Source of the DNA: Haberlea rhodopensis
Lineage: Eukaryota; Streptophyta; Magnoliopsida; Lamiales; Gesneriaceae
Length of the DNA stretch: 64,000 nt
Assembly: GCA_907163345.1 (NCBI GenBank)
Contig: CAJQUN010000935.1
Location: forward strand, 62,001 to 126,000
Direction of reading: 5' to 3'
Shown here: positions 1 through 11,252 of the stretch, piece after piece
Position numbering within the stretch: the stretch's first letter is position 1
Layout of the letters: every line of letters begins with the position of its first letter
Translations under genes and position numbers: made by a program
Notes under the pieces: model-generated
What the model saw: only the letters and a program-made list of their open reading frames with translations
Told to the model about the DNA's origin: nothing
Database searches by the model: none

Positions 1-564
1 GGAGTGTGTTGGTAAAATGATGGTAATCGTCTGACCACTTTTTTTTGACACTTTTTTCTTGTTTAGGTGTTAGATAAACTACTTGACATGCCCATATTCC
101 AGTATAGGTTAAATTTAGTGTCGGTACAACTTTGAAGTGTCTGCTTTCGTGTGTTGAATTTGCACATTGCCTTATTCTTTCATATCCAAGCCTACATTTT
201 TTTTATTTTTTCCTTAGTTGGATTTTTTTTTTCCATAATTAAATTTGATGCAAAGATGACAACTTACTGTCACTTAATTAGGGAGCCACTTGCGCGGTGC
301 ATAAAAACTATTAAGTCATATAATAGTTTTGAAATTTTTTCAACTTGTCGAGGTCGGATAATGCGAATTAGTTTACTGGACGACTGATGTATTACCATTA
401 AATTTGGACAGAATTGTGTTTTCGGGGGGCAACGATCAGAAATGTAATATGTCGATCACATAAAAGGAGGTGTAAATGCGTAACATGAAAAGAATAGGTA
501 AGCAAAACCCAGCAATGCTCGATATGAACTTGTAGCTGTTCTACATTTCTATTTATTAAAATAG
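1..564. other. Flank downstream of the NIP1 gene, no gene seen
   Basis: AT-rich sequence beyond the 3' end of the minus-strand aquaporin gene. It should hold the 3' untranslated region and polyadenylation signals near 450-564. The short open frame at 151-387 is low-complexity and has no recognisable domain. Confidence 0.5.
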
Positions 565-2621
565 TCAATATTTTGTTGAACTCTTGACAAACGATCCAGT
601 CTCCCGAAGAGGTTTTTCTGTGAATCTGATGATATTATAGGCCCATGCCCCTGTTACTGCCCCGAAAGTTGGGCCTATAAGGTAGATCCATATGCCACTA
701 TAGTTGCTCCAAACTATAGCTGAGCCTAAACTCCTTGCTGGGTTCATTGAGGCTCCTGAAATCGGCCTGCCACAACTAACTCATTTTAATTCAATTATAA
801 TCCTAAAATAACTTTATGGTAAATGAACTAGACACAGCATAATCAAGTATCTTTTTTAGCTGATTGATTAATTAATTTTTAGATATCAGAAAATTAAATG
901 AGTCAATCAATAGTTCAAACGTACCCAGCAAACATGGCATTAAGCAATACTGTAGCCCCAATAGCAAGACCAGCCAGTTCTCCGATCTACACACAGTAAT
1001 AGAAATTGTCAAAACTATAATTAATAAAATTTATATTCATAGAAAGAAAGTGAATGATCATATTCCACTAATTATGTGATGAATTTCTTTGAAATATTTT
1101 TAGAATTTTGTGGATGTAAAATTATCTGGAGTAATGATTAACCAAAGAATTGCGCTTACAGCTCTGTTATCTGTAGCAACTGCGGAGATAACGAACATGA
1201 GGTAGAATGTAATGATAAATTCCACCACCAGAGACTGCAAGTCTGTGCCGGTCGGAAGAGTTCCGGCGAAATGGTTGTGCGGTCCCATGAACAATAATCT
1301 TAGGGTTCCGCTTGCTAGAGTTGATCCTACCATCTGAGCTGAGATATAAGCAGGTACCTACAAGAAATAATTATGTGAGAATTTGTCAATGCATTCAATC
1401 GCTGTATGCTGCTTGGAGTAAAGCTTCTGATTTTCTTTACTGGAAAAGCAGTTACTCTCAATCGGTTACCTGCAATAAAAGGTGGACTTCCAATGCTGTA
1501 TAAACACAGAGGGTCAAGGGCTCCAGAAAAGGAGAAAAAATATCAGAGCATTCAACCAGCAAGATTATTGAAAAAGTTCTGCAGATTGAGAGATATTCGG
1601 AAGGCAGTAACAAGAAGAATAAGTTAGAGTTTTAGGGAGATTAATTCATAGGAGAATCTCGGGTGAATTCTATTCTTTGTATTTGTGTACTGCGTTGTAT
1701 CTTGTAGACTTGTTGGAATCAATAATATCGTCCTCCTCCCCGTGGAAGTAGGCATTTCTAGGCCGAACCAACGTGTATAGCGTTCTTGTTTCTTTTCTTT
1801 AATTTGGCATATTTGATCCGTATGTTCTTAAGTAATCTGCTATGGTATGTGCTATGCATGAGATTTTAATCTTTGTGTCAAGTGATCGAGATTTCAGGGC
1901 TTGGTTGATAATCTGTCCGAATACTTTATCGGTGCATTGATTCCACTAAAAGGCTGATTCATTCAAACGAGTTTTTTATTTGAATTGATTCAAATAAATA
2001 TGTTGTGCAAACACTTCAAGATTCACTGTTGCATATAATTCTTGGTACTGAAGATTGAGTGTTCATTAGTAGATGTGCATTCAATTTGCTTGGTGTCATC
2101 ATTATAGTGTTAAATTGGATCAAAATTATTAACTAATAAATTTACAAAGGGAGCATGATCAGATTAATTTTTTCTATTCGTGAATTTTTACCTGTTTCCA
2201 TGGGTGCCTATTGCAGGTGGCAAAAGCAAAAGTTATGGCCGGGTTGAAATGTGCGCCGGAGATGTGGCCGACCGAGTAAACCATGACCATCACAGCCAGC
2301 CCCCACACTATAGCGATCCCCGGCACCGTCACCACTTTGTCCTTGTCGTTGTTCACCACCACCGCAGCACAACCGGCAAATATCAAGAAGTAAGTGGCCA
2401 ATGTCTCCGCTATCAACTGCCATGTCAAATGTTCTTCATACATGAACTGTATAAAAATTATATATATCTGAGAATTACTTATATCAATTATATTTAATTA
2501 CTTTTTGCATGAAGGGTAGACTGAAAAGACTGCATCCGCTTGAAGAATTCTCATCCAAATTCAAATCATCATCCTTTATGTTTACAGCTACCCCATTTGA
2601 TCCTGATGAAATACCGGCCAT
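565..2621 (-). CDS. NIP1: NIP1-type (nodulin-26-like) aquaglyceroporin, 5 exons
   Basis: Encodes a 278-residue membrane channel of the major intrinsic protein family. NIP1 proteins conduct water, glycerol and metalloids such as arsenite. Exons in transcript order are 2621-2502, 2446-2192, 1357-1160, 986-925 and 766-565; all introns are GT-AG and all joins keep frame (837 nt with stop). The start is the first ATG after a short leader and gives the usual hydrophilic N-terminus of about 40 residues. Both NPA boxes are present (HFNPA, 108-110; SMNPAR, 220-223). Pore-filter positions read W88, A208, A217 and R223; family I NIPs normally have Val at the second position, so A208 is odd. The tail GSFVK contains S270, probably equivalent to the phosphorylated serine of nodulin 26 (inference). 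Intron 2 is long (834 nt) but holds nothing recognisable. The gene looks intact. Confidence 0.95.
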
Positions 2622-2702
2622 GTTAATTTGAGAAACAATAATGAAAGCGAAGATTTCTTGAATTGGTATGGCTGGTGGGCAAAGTCTGAGTAGAAGATCG
2701 AG

Positions 2703-2714
2703 TTATTTATATAT
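2703..2714 (-). promoter_or_regulatory. Probable TATA box of the NIP1 gene
   Basis: On the minus strand the sequence reads TATATAAATA about 85-90 bp before the start codon at 2621. That is the spacing expected for a plant TATA box with a 50-60 nt leader. Assignment is by motif and position only. Confidence 0.55.
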
Positions 2715-3359
2715 GCATTCTGCGGTACCACAAGAGATGGGAAAAAAGAATGATTTTGGAATTAAATGAAGTGAAAATATTATTTAATTTGACAACGACC
2801 TCTCCATATAATGCTCAACAATACAAGAAAGTACTCGAGTTTAAAGAATATAGAATTTGAAGTAGTAATATACTCGGTCCATACAAGAAATTAGCTCAAA
2901 AGATAGCATCTTATATAATCTATCGGGGTATAGGTTCCTCCGATTCAGTTAGACGAAACATACAGAGACAACATCAATTCTAGAATGGCGTAGCTGTCTA
3001 GAAAAAACTAAGAACCGTTAATTATATACTGTGGGGAAATTAGGACAAGAAAAGGAAACAAATTGTTTATGTTTTTTTTCCCATGACTTGGTCATGCTTC
3101 ATATTCTATATGCATATGTGAAAGGGCTAACGTTCAAGCATTAGGGGTATACTTTAAAATCAGATACCAATTCTGAAGTTTTTTTTATGTTTAGTTCTTC
3201 ATTTTAATTTTATATTCCATATATTATAAAGGAATTGTTATGATTTAATTAAGTATCCATTAGTGGGGCTAAATTCGGAAAAATTAGTGGATTGTGGGAT
3301 GAATGTCAATCAAACTCATGAAAACACATGAAAACAGTGGATCCATGTCAAATACCTTA
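2715..3359. other. Upstream region of NIP1, no gene seen
   Basis: AT-rich intergenic DNA that should contain the distal promoter of the minus-strand aquaporin gene. I see no coding potential or repeat structure in it. Confidence 0.5.
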
Positions 3360-4440
3360 CCTTTTTTATTTTTTTCTTTTAGCGTGAAATATATATTAAC
3401 TTTAAGGATAGCCAACTTGGCAATTACAGCAAAATGCAGAAAAACCATCAATCATAAAATCCACGGAAAACTAAAATATAAAACCAGTGCACCATCATAA
3501 CACAAGCGCCTCCGCCGACCGAAAGCGGGGCTTCCAAGTGGAAAGAGAAATTAATCACGGAAAGAGCACAAGACTGGGACCAGAAGGGGTACTCAAACCA
3601 TGAAGTCCAAAGTACGGGCAAGTAAGGGGTCTGTCTTTCAATAAAAATAAAGGTACAACTGGTCATAGACGAAGAGCATAACTAAGAAGGAGACGACAAA
3701 CATGCAAGCCATCGCATCCAAACCCTTACGAAAAGCTATACACTGGATGGCGCACGAAATCGACATGCATAATAGTCAAAACAAGGTTTAGCTCCAACAA
3801 TGAAACATACAAAAAGAGCCACAACCATAAATACAAAAGAGTAGCACAGGGAATAATCCAGTCCAGTGACATACATCATATAATAGCTACTCATAGTATC
3901 AGAACTACCAATAAAAACACAACAGCTAGATAAACATAGAATATACAAATATAAAACACTAGCAAAATGAGGGAACTCGCATGACTGGGTAGGCGCACGC
4001 AAAATAATGCCTGGGTTGCCCCAAATCCTGAGCATGCTGACCAAGAAGCCTCATGCCGTACGGCTGGGTTGCGACGCAACCACCGCCAAATAACGAGAAC
4101 AAACCCAAAGCTGGAAAGGAGATAGAACCAGAAGCCACAAGACATAACCCAGGACGATCTCGAGTCGCCGCCACCGCCTCGTAAACCAGCTCGAAAACCT
4201 CAACCTTCACATGCACCGCTGCCAAACGTATCCCCTCCACCTATGACGTCGCCTCCACTACCACCACCGAAACCACCCCAACCACCAAGATCGCTACCTA
4301 CCCCACCACCGATTCCACGCCCTACCACACCGCCGAAACCGCCACCTCCACCCAACCCACCACGAAAATCGAGACCATCGTCGAGACCAACTCAAGTGCA
4401 ATCAAGATAACACACGATATATTTTTGGCAGCCGTCAAAT
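3360..4440 (-). repeat. Repeat-like tract, possibly a decayed retroelement 3' part
   Basis: Several overlapping open frames without known domains lie here, on a more GC-rich composition than the flanks. On the minus strand the tract ends in an A-rich run near 3360-3385 after a segment rich in TATATATTTC, as the 3' end of a non-LTR element would. Around 4200-4410 the plus strand is CCACC-rich and would read as a proline-rich 55-residue peptide (4243-4410); the opposite strand would read glycine-rich. No reverse transcriptase motif is visible, so the class is a guess. Confidence 0.25.
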
Positions 4441-6016
4441 ACGAGAGAATAAAAAGTATGGGAATACCTAAACAACCTCAAAAGCATCCTCGTTATTAGT
4501 TTTGTAATTTCAAAGTGCACTAACTCAAGGTCCCAAATGTTATAATACAAACTGCATTCTTCAACTTAAACAACTAGCAAAGGCCAACAACTTGACTAAA
4601 CCACAATATTATTCCTTGTAACCCTCTCAAAGTACGCACCTCTTTCAGGCTCAAGTGTACATTAAAGAAGACATGCATCTGTCATCATCTATTTTAAGCA
4701 ATGAAACAGCTTGAGCAGCAACATGATCAACAGAGCACAAATCAACCTCTTCATAACTTAGAGAGCAGAGCACAACTCATCCTCCTCATAGCTTGAACAA
4801 CGAGCAAATATTACACACAGCCGAGTAAACAAATCTGCAGCCTTCGAACATATGTAAAAATGCAGAACAAAAGCTGCAACCTTCGTACATCGTGAGTTTG
4901 GTGGGTAAACCTACAGCTCTTCAGCATATTTAAAAATGCAGATGAGTAGAAGCAGTATTTTACACAGTACGCATACACACTAACATTTATATTTCCACAA
5001 AGAAGTGGGTGAAATATTCATGTACATTGTTAGGTACTACAATTTGTTCCATAACACATATTCCTGCGCACAAAATATCCCCAAAATGTGATACTTCCTA
5101 CTACAATACTTGTTCATCATATTCATCAACAAAACATAACACTTCCTACTATAATACATATTCAACAGCTTCATCATTACATAGTGGAACACGTGGTAGC
5201 AAAATTACCACATTACCCGATCAACATTTCAACTTGCTGACAGATAATCCATAATAACTCAAAAATTATGAAACAAGCAAATCGATTTTGTTATTGAGGT
5301 TTTTCAAAGCCGTCCTAGAAAAATAGTAAATTTAAAAGATACATGTGAAATTGAACTCACAGTTCAAGAATCACACAAATCCCTGAACGATTACTAACAA
5401 AAGAAATAGCAATCAAAAGACCAGCAAAATTTGTGAAAATTTAAAACCAATACCTCTCAATGTCTGCGTAGCAATCGTTTTTCTTCTTCTGAGTAAACTA
5501 GAGAAAAATCCAATTTACAGAAACTGTCTCGAGATTCGCTCTCACGAATAGTTAGGGTTTCACAGATAAAAGAAGCGTAAATGGGTAAAATACTTTCTTA
5601 TTGTAATCTTAGCAGGATGTTCAATATCATCACGGGCCTCACCATTTTTGTGGATTTTTCAAAACTCCAGAAGAACAAGTGATGACACTCACAGCCTTAT
5701 TATCCGAGAAGAACACAACCTAGATGGTTAAAGCATGTATCATACGTATAGTTTTTTTTTAAATATAATACTTCGACAATATGTATATGCTTATAAAATG
5801 TCAATAATTTTTGGAATTAGATATATGACAAATGATTCATAACACAGCCTCTCTTCCTCACAGGATGGATGATTCTTGATATCTTAATTTATTTTTCGGC
5901 TAAAAATTGTATTGATTCGGAAAAGAAAAGGTAAGAATCCGTTCGAGGTTGGTAAAGAGGGGTAACTGGGCAAATCTCAAGTTTTCGAAGGGTAAAAAGG
6001 GGAGATCTGAAAATAA
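4441..6016. other. Intergenic, no recognisable gene
   Basis: Contains short imperfect reiterations at 4690-5200 (AGAGCAGAGCACAA-type and CTTCCTACTA-type) but no domain. Around 5460-5600 the minus strand resembles a plant transcript leader: AACCCTAAC, a CT-rich stretch, then a possible donor GAGAGGTATT near 5455. No coding exon could be attached to it. Confidence 0.3.
6010..6016 (-). terminator. Pol III terminator of tRNA-Ile
   Basis: TTATTTT directly after the tRNA 3' end on the minus strand, an ordinary RNA polymerase III stop. Confidence 0.75.
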
Positions 6017-6090
6017 TGGCCCATGCAGGTCTCGAACCTGCGACCTTCGCGTTATTAGCACGACGCTCTAACCAACTGAGCTAATGGGCC
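6017..6090 (-). tRNA. tRNA-Ile-AAT: tRNA-Ile, anticodon AAT
   Basis: A 74-nt cloverleaf on the minus strand. The acceptor stem pairs GGCCCAT with ATGGGCC, with A as discriminator base. The D-arm contains AGCTCAGTTGGTTAGAGC (A-box), the anticodon loop reads CTAATAA with anticodon AAT, and the T-arm contains GGTTCGAGACC (B-box). There is no intron. A TTATTTT run just after the 3' end serves as the polymerase III terminator, and CAACAAG just before the 5' end matches the CAA motif common upstream of plant tRNA genes. It decodes AUU/AUC after wobble modification. The gene looks functional. Confidence 0.97.
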
Positions 6091-6337
6091 CTTGTTGAAG
6101 GGTTGTTCAATTTTATTATTTATCTCTAATTCACATTTAGTGTGTCTAAGCTATAATGGGTCGACATGAACATCGCCGATTTGCCGTCAGAATTTAATTT
6201 ACGAGTTAATCGATTTTCAGGAGTTGATTAGCTTGACATCGACTCATCGATTTTCAGGTGGTAAGTATTCAGTTTTCTTCTCCCGCGGATTTTTAGATCA
6301 TGATTTTCATGAAATCTGCTTTTGAGTCGGATTCCAC

Positions 6338-7033
6338 TTATTATTATTATTATTATTATTTTGAACAGAAAACATGTATTATATTTATAGATCGCAATGA
6401 AAAACAGCAGACCAAACTGGTACAATGAAATACAACCAACAAGCAACCAAAACATGACAAAACAACCGATACAATCGATAAAGACAAACACTTAGCAGTG
6501 CTATAGGCTAAAACATATCGAGTAAGTGTCAGATAAACAAGTGAGAGTTGAACAATAACCACCATAGCAACATAAGAACTTGACCTTGAGAGTGCAGAAA
6601 CCCCTCGTGTCAATCCAAGTTTCCTTAAACCATACAGCCTAGGGTATTGTTGAGCAATAGAAATGCCTACTAACGAAGCTGTAGGTACACAGAAGGAAAG
6701 ACGAGAAACAAAAATTGATAAATGACAAACATCCGAGCAAACTTTTATCTCCAAACCCCGTGCAGATAACCAGCAACCCAAGAATAGCACTGAATTGCGC
6801 ACGAAACATAGATGCCAAGTAGTCTTAGCCAATTGATGCCACAACAGTGCAGTTGAACCAAATACCCACCACAAAATAAACAAGATAGCACCACAACGGT
6901 AACCAGTAGACAAGCCTTTTTTCTTTTTACTTGGTTCTTCACATGTGAACCCTAATTTGTTTACATGTTTTTGATGCATAGACACTGACAAGACACAACG
7001 ATATGGATTTTTAAAATTTTCATGATACGACAC
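6338..7033 (-). repeat. Possible 5'-truncated non-LTR retroelement with (TAA)n tail
   Basis: Read on the minus strand, a body of about 670 bp runs into a run of TAA triplets at 6338-6360. That microsatellite-type tail is usual for plant LINE/RTE or SINE insertions. A 225-codon open frame crosses the body but has no reverse transcriptase, endonuclease or zinc-knuckle motif and is Cys/Leu/Ser-rich, so I do not treat it as a protein. No clear target-site duplication was found. Confidence 0.3.
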
Positions 7034-7087
7034 GGTTGTAACACATTTTTAAAATTCACATTTTTAAATTCTAAAACCATGTAAAAG

Positions 7088-7325
7088 CAACAAAAATATT
7101 CTTACCAAATTCAAGAAGCATATAAATAAATTCATGTCACCGGAATCATCATAATATCACTCATACTAACATCAAATACATATCACTTCAATTAACATAA
7201 AGTTTACAAACACGTCCAAATAAAATATAACACCAAAAATATTCTTACGAAATTAAAAAACAAATAAATAAATGCAAGTCACTGAAATTCTCATAGTATC
7301 ACTCATACTACCACAAAATGTATAT
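7088..7325. repeat. Diverged tandem duplication, period about 143 bp
   Basis: Two similar blocks of about 95 bp (from 7088 and from 7231) share AAAATATTCTTAC, AAATAAAT, GTCAC and ATCACTCATACTA in the same order, with scattered substitutions. Neither copy is coding. Confidence 0.6.
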
Positions 7326-7403
7326 TACTTTTTCAACTTAGCCCAAATCTTTTTCAATTGTACAATTAACCCACCAAAATGTCATTTCTATGTTGGATAC
7401 ATC

Positions 7404-7575
7404 CATCGACCGTGTCCGACACGGGTGTTCGATTTTGAGGGGAGTGTCCGACACGGGTGTCCAATTTTATTTTTTTAAAAAAAAATTGGACAAGCTACAT
7501 GACGCGTCCGAGAAGTGTCGGTATCCTGGAAGTGTCAGACATTGCACTGAGTGTTTTTAGGAGTGTCTGCGCATC
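7404..7575. repeat. GTGTCCGACACGGGTGTCC-type repeat tract
   Basis: The palindromic block GTGTCCGACACGGGTGT occurs twice (about 7408 and 7445). Variants such as CGTCCGAGAAGTGTCGG and AAGTGTCAGAC follow to 7575. The motif is reminiscent of subterminal repeats of plant DNA transposons; a matching CGACACGG lies at about 7028. I could not define element ends. Confidence 0.4.
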
Positions 7576-8375
7576 ATAGGTTACATGATTGCTCTATGAT
7601 TTGTTCGGTCTTTTATCATTCTCATCGATTATGGTATGTTTAGTTCTGTCAAATTCTCCCATATCAGCCGAGCCCCATAATTTGTTCCCAAACTTTGGCT
7701 TGGAATAGACCCGCTCAACCAGTTTTTACCCACTAGCAGTCCCACGGGTTAGTTCATTGTATTATCAATATGATACAAAATTCAGATTGCCGCAATTGGG
7801 AATGAATTCCCATCCCAATAGTCGTTGACCATAAACATTCTCGGCATGAAATCTAAGTCATAGTTACCATCAAATCATAAAAGTAAAAGCCCATAAACAA
7901 CATAGAAATGCAAGAAATACCAGAGCTGTACAAGAAAATATAATAATCTCCTGACGTCCAAGGTACATTCAGTTACAACACAATTGAACACTAACAGAAT
8001 GTTTCAGTATTCAAAGGGGGCCAAAAAAACAGGGATCAAAACAATTCGCAAGGTAAAATACAGAGTAAAATTTCCACCGGGAAAAAAATGTGCAGAGCCA
8101 ACTACAGAGGCTAATATAATTTTAACATGGAGATACACTTTTTAGAACATAGGTAAAAAAAGGAAAAGACAGAAACGAACCTGCTCCTACTGTCTGCAAT
8201 ATATTTTAGAAGGATCAACACAAATTTAGCTAGCTAACGGATCAACAGCATTGCGTCTTAAGACCTTTCCTCCGTCATATCACCGCCGGAAATTGCACTA
8301 TCAAACATTTTGTTTTCAACCAAGAAGAAAACACGGTAAAAGTCGAAGAAGGGAGGATAAAGGTTTGTGTGTTAC
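7576..8375. other. Intergenic, includes probable former 3' UTR of the BZR1-like gene
   Basis: No coding potential. Because the hAT-like element begins at 8376 and duplicates the bases around the BZR1-like stop codon, the minus-strand sequence from 8375 downward would originally have been that gene's 3' untranslated region. Confidence 0.45.
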
Positions 8376-9200
8376 GGGGTTCGCAGGAACGCCGTTATAA
8401 CGGCCGGAACGGCCGTTCCATAACCGGAACGGCAGTGGCCGAGTCGAATTTCATGCCCGCTATGGAATGTGTTCTAGAACTCCGATTATCATGGTGAAAA
8501 CGGTGGAACGGCCGTTTTTTCTCGGAACGGCACGGTTTTTCGCCCAAATCAGAGAGGAATGGCCGTTTTTGGTTTCTGTAAGTGTGTGTGTGTTTCTGCA
8601 AATTTAGTGTGTGCGCACGTCGAGGAAGAAGAAGGCGTGCTGTATATGGAAAGAGAGAGATTCATGGCCACATTTTTTAGTTAAATAATATGAATATTGA
8701 TTTTTAAATCTTAACTTGATAAATACATAATTAATTGCAAATATAGTACTGTAAAATAATTATTTTGAAGGTTAGTTTTATAAAATAATTATATATTTAT
8801 TTATTATTTAATAATAAAACACATTAATTATTTGGATCATGTTCAATTATAATAGATATAACTATTGATTATTCTTGTATAATGAAGTTTACCCTATATG
8901 AAATTTTATTATATTAAATGTAATTAATTAGGATACGAAGTTGAATTATTTTTAAAATTTATCCACAAGAATTAAGAATATCATATTAATTATTTAAGAA
9001 TTAGAATTAAGAATTATTTCTAAGTTAATGTTGTAAAATATTTAATTTGATATAAATATTTTACTTAAATTATTCAAATTGTTTTGAATTTTTTAAATAA
9101 TTTTATTAAAAATTCCGTTCCGTTCCCGTTTCGTGAAATGTCATTGTAACCGGAACGATAGCCACCGTTCCGGGCACCGTTCCCGTTACGGCGAACCATG
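8376..9200. mobile_element. Non-autonomous hAT-like DNA transposon
   Basis: An 825-bp element flanked by the direct repeat GTGTTAC (8369-8375 and 9201-9207; 8 bp with one mismatch, as for hAT). Ends are imperfect inverted repeats: GGGGTTCGCAGGAACG at the left and, on the other strand, CATGGTTCGCCGTAACGG at the right. Subterminal zones are packed with both orientations of CGGAACGG/CCGTTCC (8388-8540 and 9115-9190), and the middle is AT-rich and non-coding. Subterminal repeat arrays are typical transposase-binding regions of hAT elements. No transposase is encoded, so movement would need an autonomous partner. Confidence 0.6.
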
Positions 9201-9203
9201 GTG

Positions 9204-9798
9204 TTACCTAGTGCCAGAATTTCCAAGGGTAAGCTCGAGATCATCAGGAAGACACTCCTCCTGTATTCGCTCTGCTTCCCATGGTTTCACTAGTCCCTTG
9301 GTATTGCTTCCGAATGCAAACTCAGCTGAAATTGCCTCGGACATTGGAACATCAGCTGTCTTGTCAAACCCTGAGGCAAAAGCAGGAGAGCAAGCTCCAC
9401 TTTGGCCGGGGGTCCACATACGGGAACCCCCATTTGACAATGGTTCTTTGGAAACAAACGGGTTTGCTGATACAAGGCTAAATGTTGGAGACGTCGATCC
9501 CTCTTGAGGAGTTTGAACACCAGAAAGCCATCCTGAATCAGGTGGAGTTTGTATACCAGTACTTTGAGAATTAGAATAGGGTAGGAAAGGGTGGTGCTGA
9601 CTAGGCTACGCTGGATTTTGCGTCATCCCAGTTACTTTTCAATTTAGGAGTACGTGAAGTTGGTGAGCTCAGTGGAGAGGTGACTGGAGAACTTATGGAC
9701 CCCCCTGGCACGTAGAGATGAGGCGGGTGCTTAGATGAAGCAGGCATACAGCCAGACGATAAGTTTTTCAACCATAGGATGAGAGAGTTAGGATCAAC
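9204..9798 (-). pseudogene. BZR1/BES1 (BEH)-type transcription factor, 3' part, broken
   Basis: Minus-strand remnant of a brassinosteroid-pathway transcription factor of the BZR1/BES1 family. Readable segments are LIxWLKNLSSG, LYVPGGSISS, TSPLSSPTSRTPKLKS, QTPQEGSTSPTFSLVSANPF, FAFGSN, GLVKPWEAERI and the C-terminal EAR motif LELTL just before the stop at 9204-9206. All are hallmarks of the second exon. The DNA-binding first exon is absent. Around 9601 a small deletion shifts the frame and creates an in-frame TAG after the NWDD motif, so the two halves are in different frames. The 5' edge at 9798 is the insertion point of a copia LTR, and the 3' edge is the hAT-like element. An intact paralogue must exist elsewhere if the function is kept. 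Confidence 0.85.
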
Positions 9799-10710
9799 TG
9801 TTGTTACTGTTTATTTAAATCGATGGATTGAATTAGTTTAAACAATTGTAATAAGAAGTGAAATTATAGTGTAAACAAACATCAAACAATCAAACTACAA
9901 AAGTATTAGACTTACAGTGATAAACTGAAGACTTTATCAACAAGAATTTGGAAACAATTCTGGACGAGGCCACAGCAAGCCGTGTGCCCATAAACTCAAA
10001 TTTGCCCGCCTTAGCTTCTGGCCTCCTGGACAAGTGAGTTCCAAGGTACAACGTCCAATCACATCTGTTCGGATTGAAGCAAAACTCCGAGCAGGCTACC
10101 TCGAACACTCACAGTGTACAATACTCTCAAAGAAGAATGCTATATGCATGTATGCAGATTTTCGGAATGAAGAAAGCATAGAGCTGGTGCAGCTTATATA
10201 GCTGAGCAGCAGACCTCTCCAAATATCACATATAATTAAATGTAATGTTTAGTGGGGTTGATGAAAAGTCTCAATACTGAACATCATATTAATTCGCATT
10301 TAAGTCTCACACTTAAATCTGAAATCAATTCTGTAGGTAGGTGAAAAGTCTCAAACTTAACTCAGTAGAATATGAAAAGTCAGGTATATGAAAAGATTTC
10401 AGAAATCCGAGTAGTAAAAAGATAGGGCGCGAGGCGAGTCGAGACGAGACGAGAGGAACGGACGGGCGGACGGCGGGCGCGCGAGGAGCACCCATCTTTT
10501 CTACTTAACTACACTCTATTGATTTGTATCTCATTATAAACAAACCATAAGTGTCTCAATTTCTCAATGTGGGATTTCTTTAGCCTAATTGACTATTCAT
10601 AATTAACTTACCTTAATTTTATTGTCATTAACAAAATTATACCAAATTATTGGGTTTTTATTCATTAAACCCAAAAATTAATAATTAATCACAATTAATT
10701 AATCACAACA
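9799..10710 (-). repeat. Copia 3' LTR
   Basis: A 912-bp LTR, read on the minus strand, with ends TGTTGT...ACAACA. It follows a polypurine tract (TGTGGGGGAT, 10711-10720). Inside are a TATA region (GCTATATAAGC near 10195), a downstream transcript leader and a GC-rich CGAGACGAGACGAGAGG stretch at 10438-10490. It belongs with the pol remnant at 11253-12318 and interrupts the BZR1-like gene at 9798. Confidence 0.75.
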
Positions 10711-11252
10711 ATCCCCCACATGAATCAAATATGGTGAAAAAATTACACAATGCGCCTAGATGAAGATTTGAGAGTACTTTGAGAATTCACTGCATCAGGA
10801 TAGATGGTGGTTAACCTTGAACCTTCCTTAGTAAAGTATCATCGGATATACTTGCCAACCAGTGGACATGATGCCTTGAATTGTTCGATGTTTTATGTAT
10901 AACAAGACAGCAATACTCACACAACTTCATCTCCACACTATTATTGGTTCTTTCGTTGTTGTCAATTTTGGCCCTGGACTGCCTTGGATGTTTCATTGAA
11001 TGATCTAGAGATTTAGCCATCAGATCATCTCATGGAAGCGACCCCTTCACATTCGATATAGGTCCTAAAGAGTATCTTGCCATACCCCACTTTAATATCT
11101 TGAGATAGAAGAATCATTAAGAGCATGAGCACAGCCTTCCAGGTTTATCACTCTGTCATCACAGAAAATAGGTGAGGAACTCAATTTCCCGAGTGATTTG
11201 TTCCCCCAACAATTCGGTTTTCCCATTGAACCTGCAAATTGGACTTTACAAT
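10711..11252 (-). other. Copia 3' non-coding part with polypurine tract
   Basis: Sequence between the RNase H remnant and the 3' LTR of the decayed copia element. The polypurine tract lies at 10711-10720. No frame is conserved. Confidence 0.6.

Noticed and set aside
3448..4240. Overlapping minus-strand frames of 70-100 codons
   Set aside because: No recognisable domain, no consistent start or splice signals; probably chance frames in a decayed repeat.
6356..7033. 225-codon open frame on the minus strand
   Set aside because: Low-complexity Cys/Leu/Ser-rich translation without a domain. It lies in a repeat-like segment ending in a TAA run.
9133..9507. 124-codon plus-strand frame
   Set aside because: Shadow of the BZR1-like sequence on the other strand; it also crosses the hAT-like element boundary.
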